A DNA stretch of 32,129 nt, from contig JAGAQY010000008.1 of NCBI GenBank assembly GCA_017622495.1, forward strand, positions 1 through 32,129, read 5' to 3'. The notes under the pieces are model-generated. The model ran no database searches and was not told where the DNA came from. It saw only the letters and a list, made by a program, of their open reading frames with translations. Below, piece by piece: positions 31,876-32,129 of the stretch. The stretch comes from Bacteroidaceae bacterium (GTDB taxonomy: Bacteria > Bacteroidota > Bacteroidia > Bacteroidales > Bacteroidaceae). Each line of letters opens with the position of its first letter. The stretch's first letter is position 1. Position numbers and translations under genes: made by a program.

Positions 31876-32129
31876 CGAATAAACGAGCGAGAAATATCAA
31901 GCTTGCTTGAATATTTATTGCAGCGAGTGAAAGTATCTTCTTGGCGTAGCCATAAAGATACGAATAAGCGAGTGAAAAGTCAAACTTGTTTGAACTTTTC
32001 GCAACGAGCGAGAGTATCTTCTTGACGAAGTCATAAAGATACGAATAAACGAGTGAAAAGTCAAGTTTACTTGAACTTTTCGCAACGAGCGAGAGTATCT
32101 TCTTGACGAAGTCATAAAGATACGAATAA
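31869..32129 (-). repeat. Tandem palindromic promoter modules (three units and a partial)
   Basis: Units are 31869-31953 (85 bp), 31954-32034 (81 bp), 32035-32115 (81 bp) and the start of a fourth running off the window. Each begins AAAGATACGAATAA. Each carries a hairpin with one bulged base, for example GAAAAGTCAAAC against GTTTGAACTTTTC. Units two and three also have TTTG, 20 nt, TATCTTT on the minus strand. The 317 bp between mfd and the window end hold nothing else. Confidence 0.8.

Noticed and set aside
31869..32129. CRISPR-like array at the window end
   Set aside because: The repeat period is 81-85 bp with no unique spacers; each unit repeats as a whole and carries a promoter.

Overview
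The window looks like a chromosomal segment of a Bacteroidales bacterium, probably Prevotellaceae or Bacteroidaceae. The evidence is: Bacteroidetes-type promoters (TTTG, about 19-20 nt, TAnnTTTG) before many genes; many short lipoprotein and outer-membrane beta-barrel genes; HU-like proteins of the long Bacteroidetes type; and the neighbour pair of DUF6452 and DUF6048 proteins, which I recall only from this order. No phage, conjugative or transposase gene was seen, so genus and species are not assigned.

Layout. 1-223: a MITE-like palindromic element. 224-877: an HU-like DNA-binding protein. 1076-9463: the most unusual part, a five-gene locus of two near-duplicate membrane-spanning LuxR-type regulators (1076-2110 and 5285-6313), a 923-aa outer-membrane barrel protein between them, then a 595-aa thioredoxin-fold lipoprotein and an exported TPR protein. 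The two non-regulator transcription units share a TTGCGAG direct-repeat block upstream. 9795-11539: housekeeping genes rplY, pth and an S4 RNA-binding protein. 11626-15510 (minus strand): HIT protein, pepT, an OmpA-family protein and a creatininase-family hydrolase. 15893-17653: a small barrel protein and two lipoproteins. 17798-18445 (minus): a second HU-like protein. 19088-20412: a divergent pair, a TonB C-terminal-domain protein and a TlpA-like thioredoxin lipoprotein, around a phased CTTACA repeat array. 20648-20820 (minus): SRP RNA followed directly by tRNA-Thr(UGU). 20964-22274 (minus): a DcaP-like porin. 22422-27476: DUF4199 protein, GT2 glycosyltransferase, DUF6452, DUF6048, MntP, ApbE and a barrel protein, mostly in tight or overlapping order. 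27473-31812 (minus): MarC-family protein and mfd.

Repeats matter here. Two structured repeat elements sit in frame inside mfd and add about 120 residues. A second family of about 81-bp modules, each with a bulged hairpin and a complete consensus-like promoter, lies directly upstream of the creatininase gene and of mfd (where it runs off the window end), with single related copies elsewhere. Hairpin arms differ between copies but remain complementary.

Working model for 1076-9463 (inference): each regulator has a periplasmic, possibly lipocalin-like sensor domain, one membrane helix and a cytoplasmic HTH. The two share almost the same DNA-binding half but have diverged sensors, so they may report different signals to the same operators and control the outer-membrane protein and the thioredoxin/TPR pair.
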